NCBI GenBank assembly: GCA_903958265.1
Contig: CAJBSQ010000002.1
Coordinates: 1-14,764, forward strand
Direction of reading: 5' to 3'
DNA length: 14,764 nt
DNA from: an uncultured Planctomycetaceae bacterium
GTDB lineage: Bacteria; Planctomycetota; Planctomycetia; Pirellulales; UBA1268
Below the pieces are notes generated by a model. That model ran no database searches. It was given only the letters and a program-made list of their open reading frames with translations, and was not told the DNA's origin. Within the stretch, counting starts at the first letter, position 1; every line of letters starts with the position of its first letter. The position numbers and the translations under genes were made by a program. Shown piece after piece: positions 14,409 to 14,764 of the stretch.

Positions 14409-14474
14409 CGAACCGGAGGTTCGCAAGCGGGAGAAGGCCAGGATGGCTTCGCCCGCGTGAAGTCAGATTCTGAC
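14409..14474. repeat. Stem-loop cluster, candidate REP-like element
   Basis: Three inverted repeats lie in a row in the 244-bp gap before bioF. CGAACC at 14409-14414 pairs with GGTTCG at 14418-14423 over a 3-nt loop. A longer hairpin at 14427-14456 has an outer GCGGG/CCCGC stem and an inner stem of about 7 bp with one bulge, again with a GGA loop. GTCAGATTCTGAC at 14462-14474 is a perfect palindrome around one base. No gene is visible here. The arrangement resembles intergenic palindromic repeats spread by REP-associated (RAYT) transposases, but without other copies in the window this is not shown. Confidence 0.4.
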
Positions 14475-14540
14475 CCACCTCGGCGAACCGCTCGAACCGC
14501 CTCCGCTTTCACCTGCCCGCGGTATCCGTTGCGGTTCGCC

Positions 14541-14561
14541 CCCATCGCTCACGCGATTGGG
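14541..14561 (-). terminator. Hairpin after the glycine-rich gene
   Basis: CCCATCGC (14541-14548) pairs with GCGAT-T-GGG (14553-14561) over a 4-nt loop, giving 8 bp with one bulged T. It starts 23 nt after the stop of the glycine-rich gene, where a terminator would be expected, but no T-run follows on the minus strand. It may act as a weak or Rho-assisted terminator, or be part of the neighbouring palindrome cluster. Confidence 0.3.
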
Positions 14562-14584
14562 CTTCCTGGTATCGCTGATGCCGC

Positions 14585-14764
14585 TCAGTTGTTGGCGCCG
14601 GCGTTGCCGTTGGTGCTGCTCGAGCCGGCGCCGGAAGCGGTGCCCGTGCCTCCCGAGCCGCCCGTGGCTCCCGTCGGACCGGCGTTGCCGCCATCGCCAC
14701 CCACAGCCTCCGCGAGGGTGCCGGTGGCGGTTGCATCTCCGCCATTACCCCCGTTTCCACCAAC
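14585..14764 (-). CDS. Partial C-terminus, Gly/Asn-rich PGRS-like protein
   Basis: Reading the minus strand from the right edge, 59 codons are open to a TGA at 14585-14587. They encode a strongly biased tail starting VGGNGGNGGDATATG and continuing with GGDGGNAGPTGATGGSGGTG, ending in GNAGANN. Gly, Ala, Thr and Asn make up most of the segment, with GGN and GGD triplets like those of PE-PGRS proteins and other glycine-rich surface or matrix proteins. The start lies outside the window, so domains, export signal and function are unknown. The coherent composition, and the absence of stops in this frame, make it more credible than the overlapping frame-shifted reading at 14509-14763, which has no coherent composition. 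Confidence 0.65.
   Translation of the reverse strand, partial: VGGNGGNGGDATATGTLAEAVGGDGGNAGPTGATGGSGGTGTASGAGSSSTNGNAGANN

Noticed and set aside
12928..14460. 510-codon plus-strand open frame opposite bioF and the monooxygenase
   Set aside because: Long antisense frames are common in GC-rich DNA; the composition is Arg/Gly/Asp-rich without motifs, and both sense genes are clear.
14341..14478. 46-residue N-terminal extension of BioF
   Set aside because: It runs through the stem-loop cluster and shows no family similarity; starting at 14340 gives a normal BioF length.
14509..14763. 84-residue minus-strand reading at the right edge
   Set aside because: It overlaps the Gly/Asn-rich frame but gives an incoherent Ala/Pro/Arg-rich product that also crosses the hairpin at 14541-14561.

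Overview
The window is GC-rich bacterial DNA. The paired DUF1549/DUF1553 cytochrome protein and Tat-exported DUF1501 protein at 5281-9678 are a hallmark of Planctomycetota, where such pairs occur in many copies per genome; a Pirellulales-like planctomycete is the best guess. Eight complete protein genes and two partial ones at the edges fill nearly all of the sequence. I see no tRNA, rRNA, CRISPR array, transposase gene or prophage gene.

Layout. (1) 1-4071, plus strand: the tail of a MobA-like nucleotidyltransferase, then a very large AsmA/TamB-like envelope protein. (2) 4094-9678, minus strand: a secreted beta-propeller protein (distal), a DUF1501 protein and a DUF1549-PA14-DUF1553 cytochrome protein (proximal). 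The last two are 15 bp apart and look like one operon, read from a strong-looking promoter at 9719-9746. (3) 9811-11788, plus strand: a ROK-family regulator with a winged-helix N terminus, then an SDR oxidoreductase 34 bp downstream. A perfect 13-bp inverted repeat lies inside the promoter of the divergent operon, so the ROK protein is a natural candidate regulator of it. (4) 11763-14340, minus strand: bioF (an alpha-oxoamine synthase), then a flavin-containing monooxygenase whose start lies inside the bioF 3' end. The monooxygenase tail also overlaps the SDR tail, end to end. (5) 14341-14764: a 244-bp gap with a cluster of stem-loops, then the C-terminal end of a glycine/asparagine-rich, PGRS-like protein that runs off the right edge.

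How the parts may work together. The exported cytochrome/DUF1501 pair and the propeller protein probably act outside the cytoplasmic membrane, on a substrate that cannot be named from sequence. The ROK protein has lost the usual sugar-kinase phosphate-binding and catalytic residues but keeps its zinc site and DNA-binding domain, so it is likely a ligand-sensing regulator. BioF would supply 8-amino-7-oxononanoate for biotin, but no other biotin gene is visible and its coupled partner is a monooxygenase, so another oxoamine product remains possible.

Most of the window is ordinary planctomycete chromosome. The points most worth following are the ROK operator/promoter arrangement, the overlapping bioF-monooxygenase-SDR block, the stem-loop cluster before bioF, and two genes (AsmA-like and bioF) whose -10-like boxes sit so close to the ATG that leaderless transcripts are plausible. 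I did not find convincing evidence of a wholly new system.
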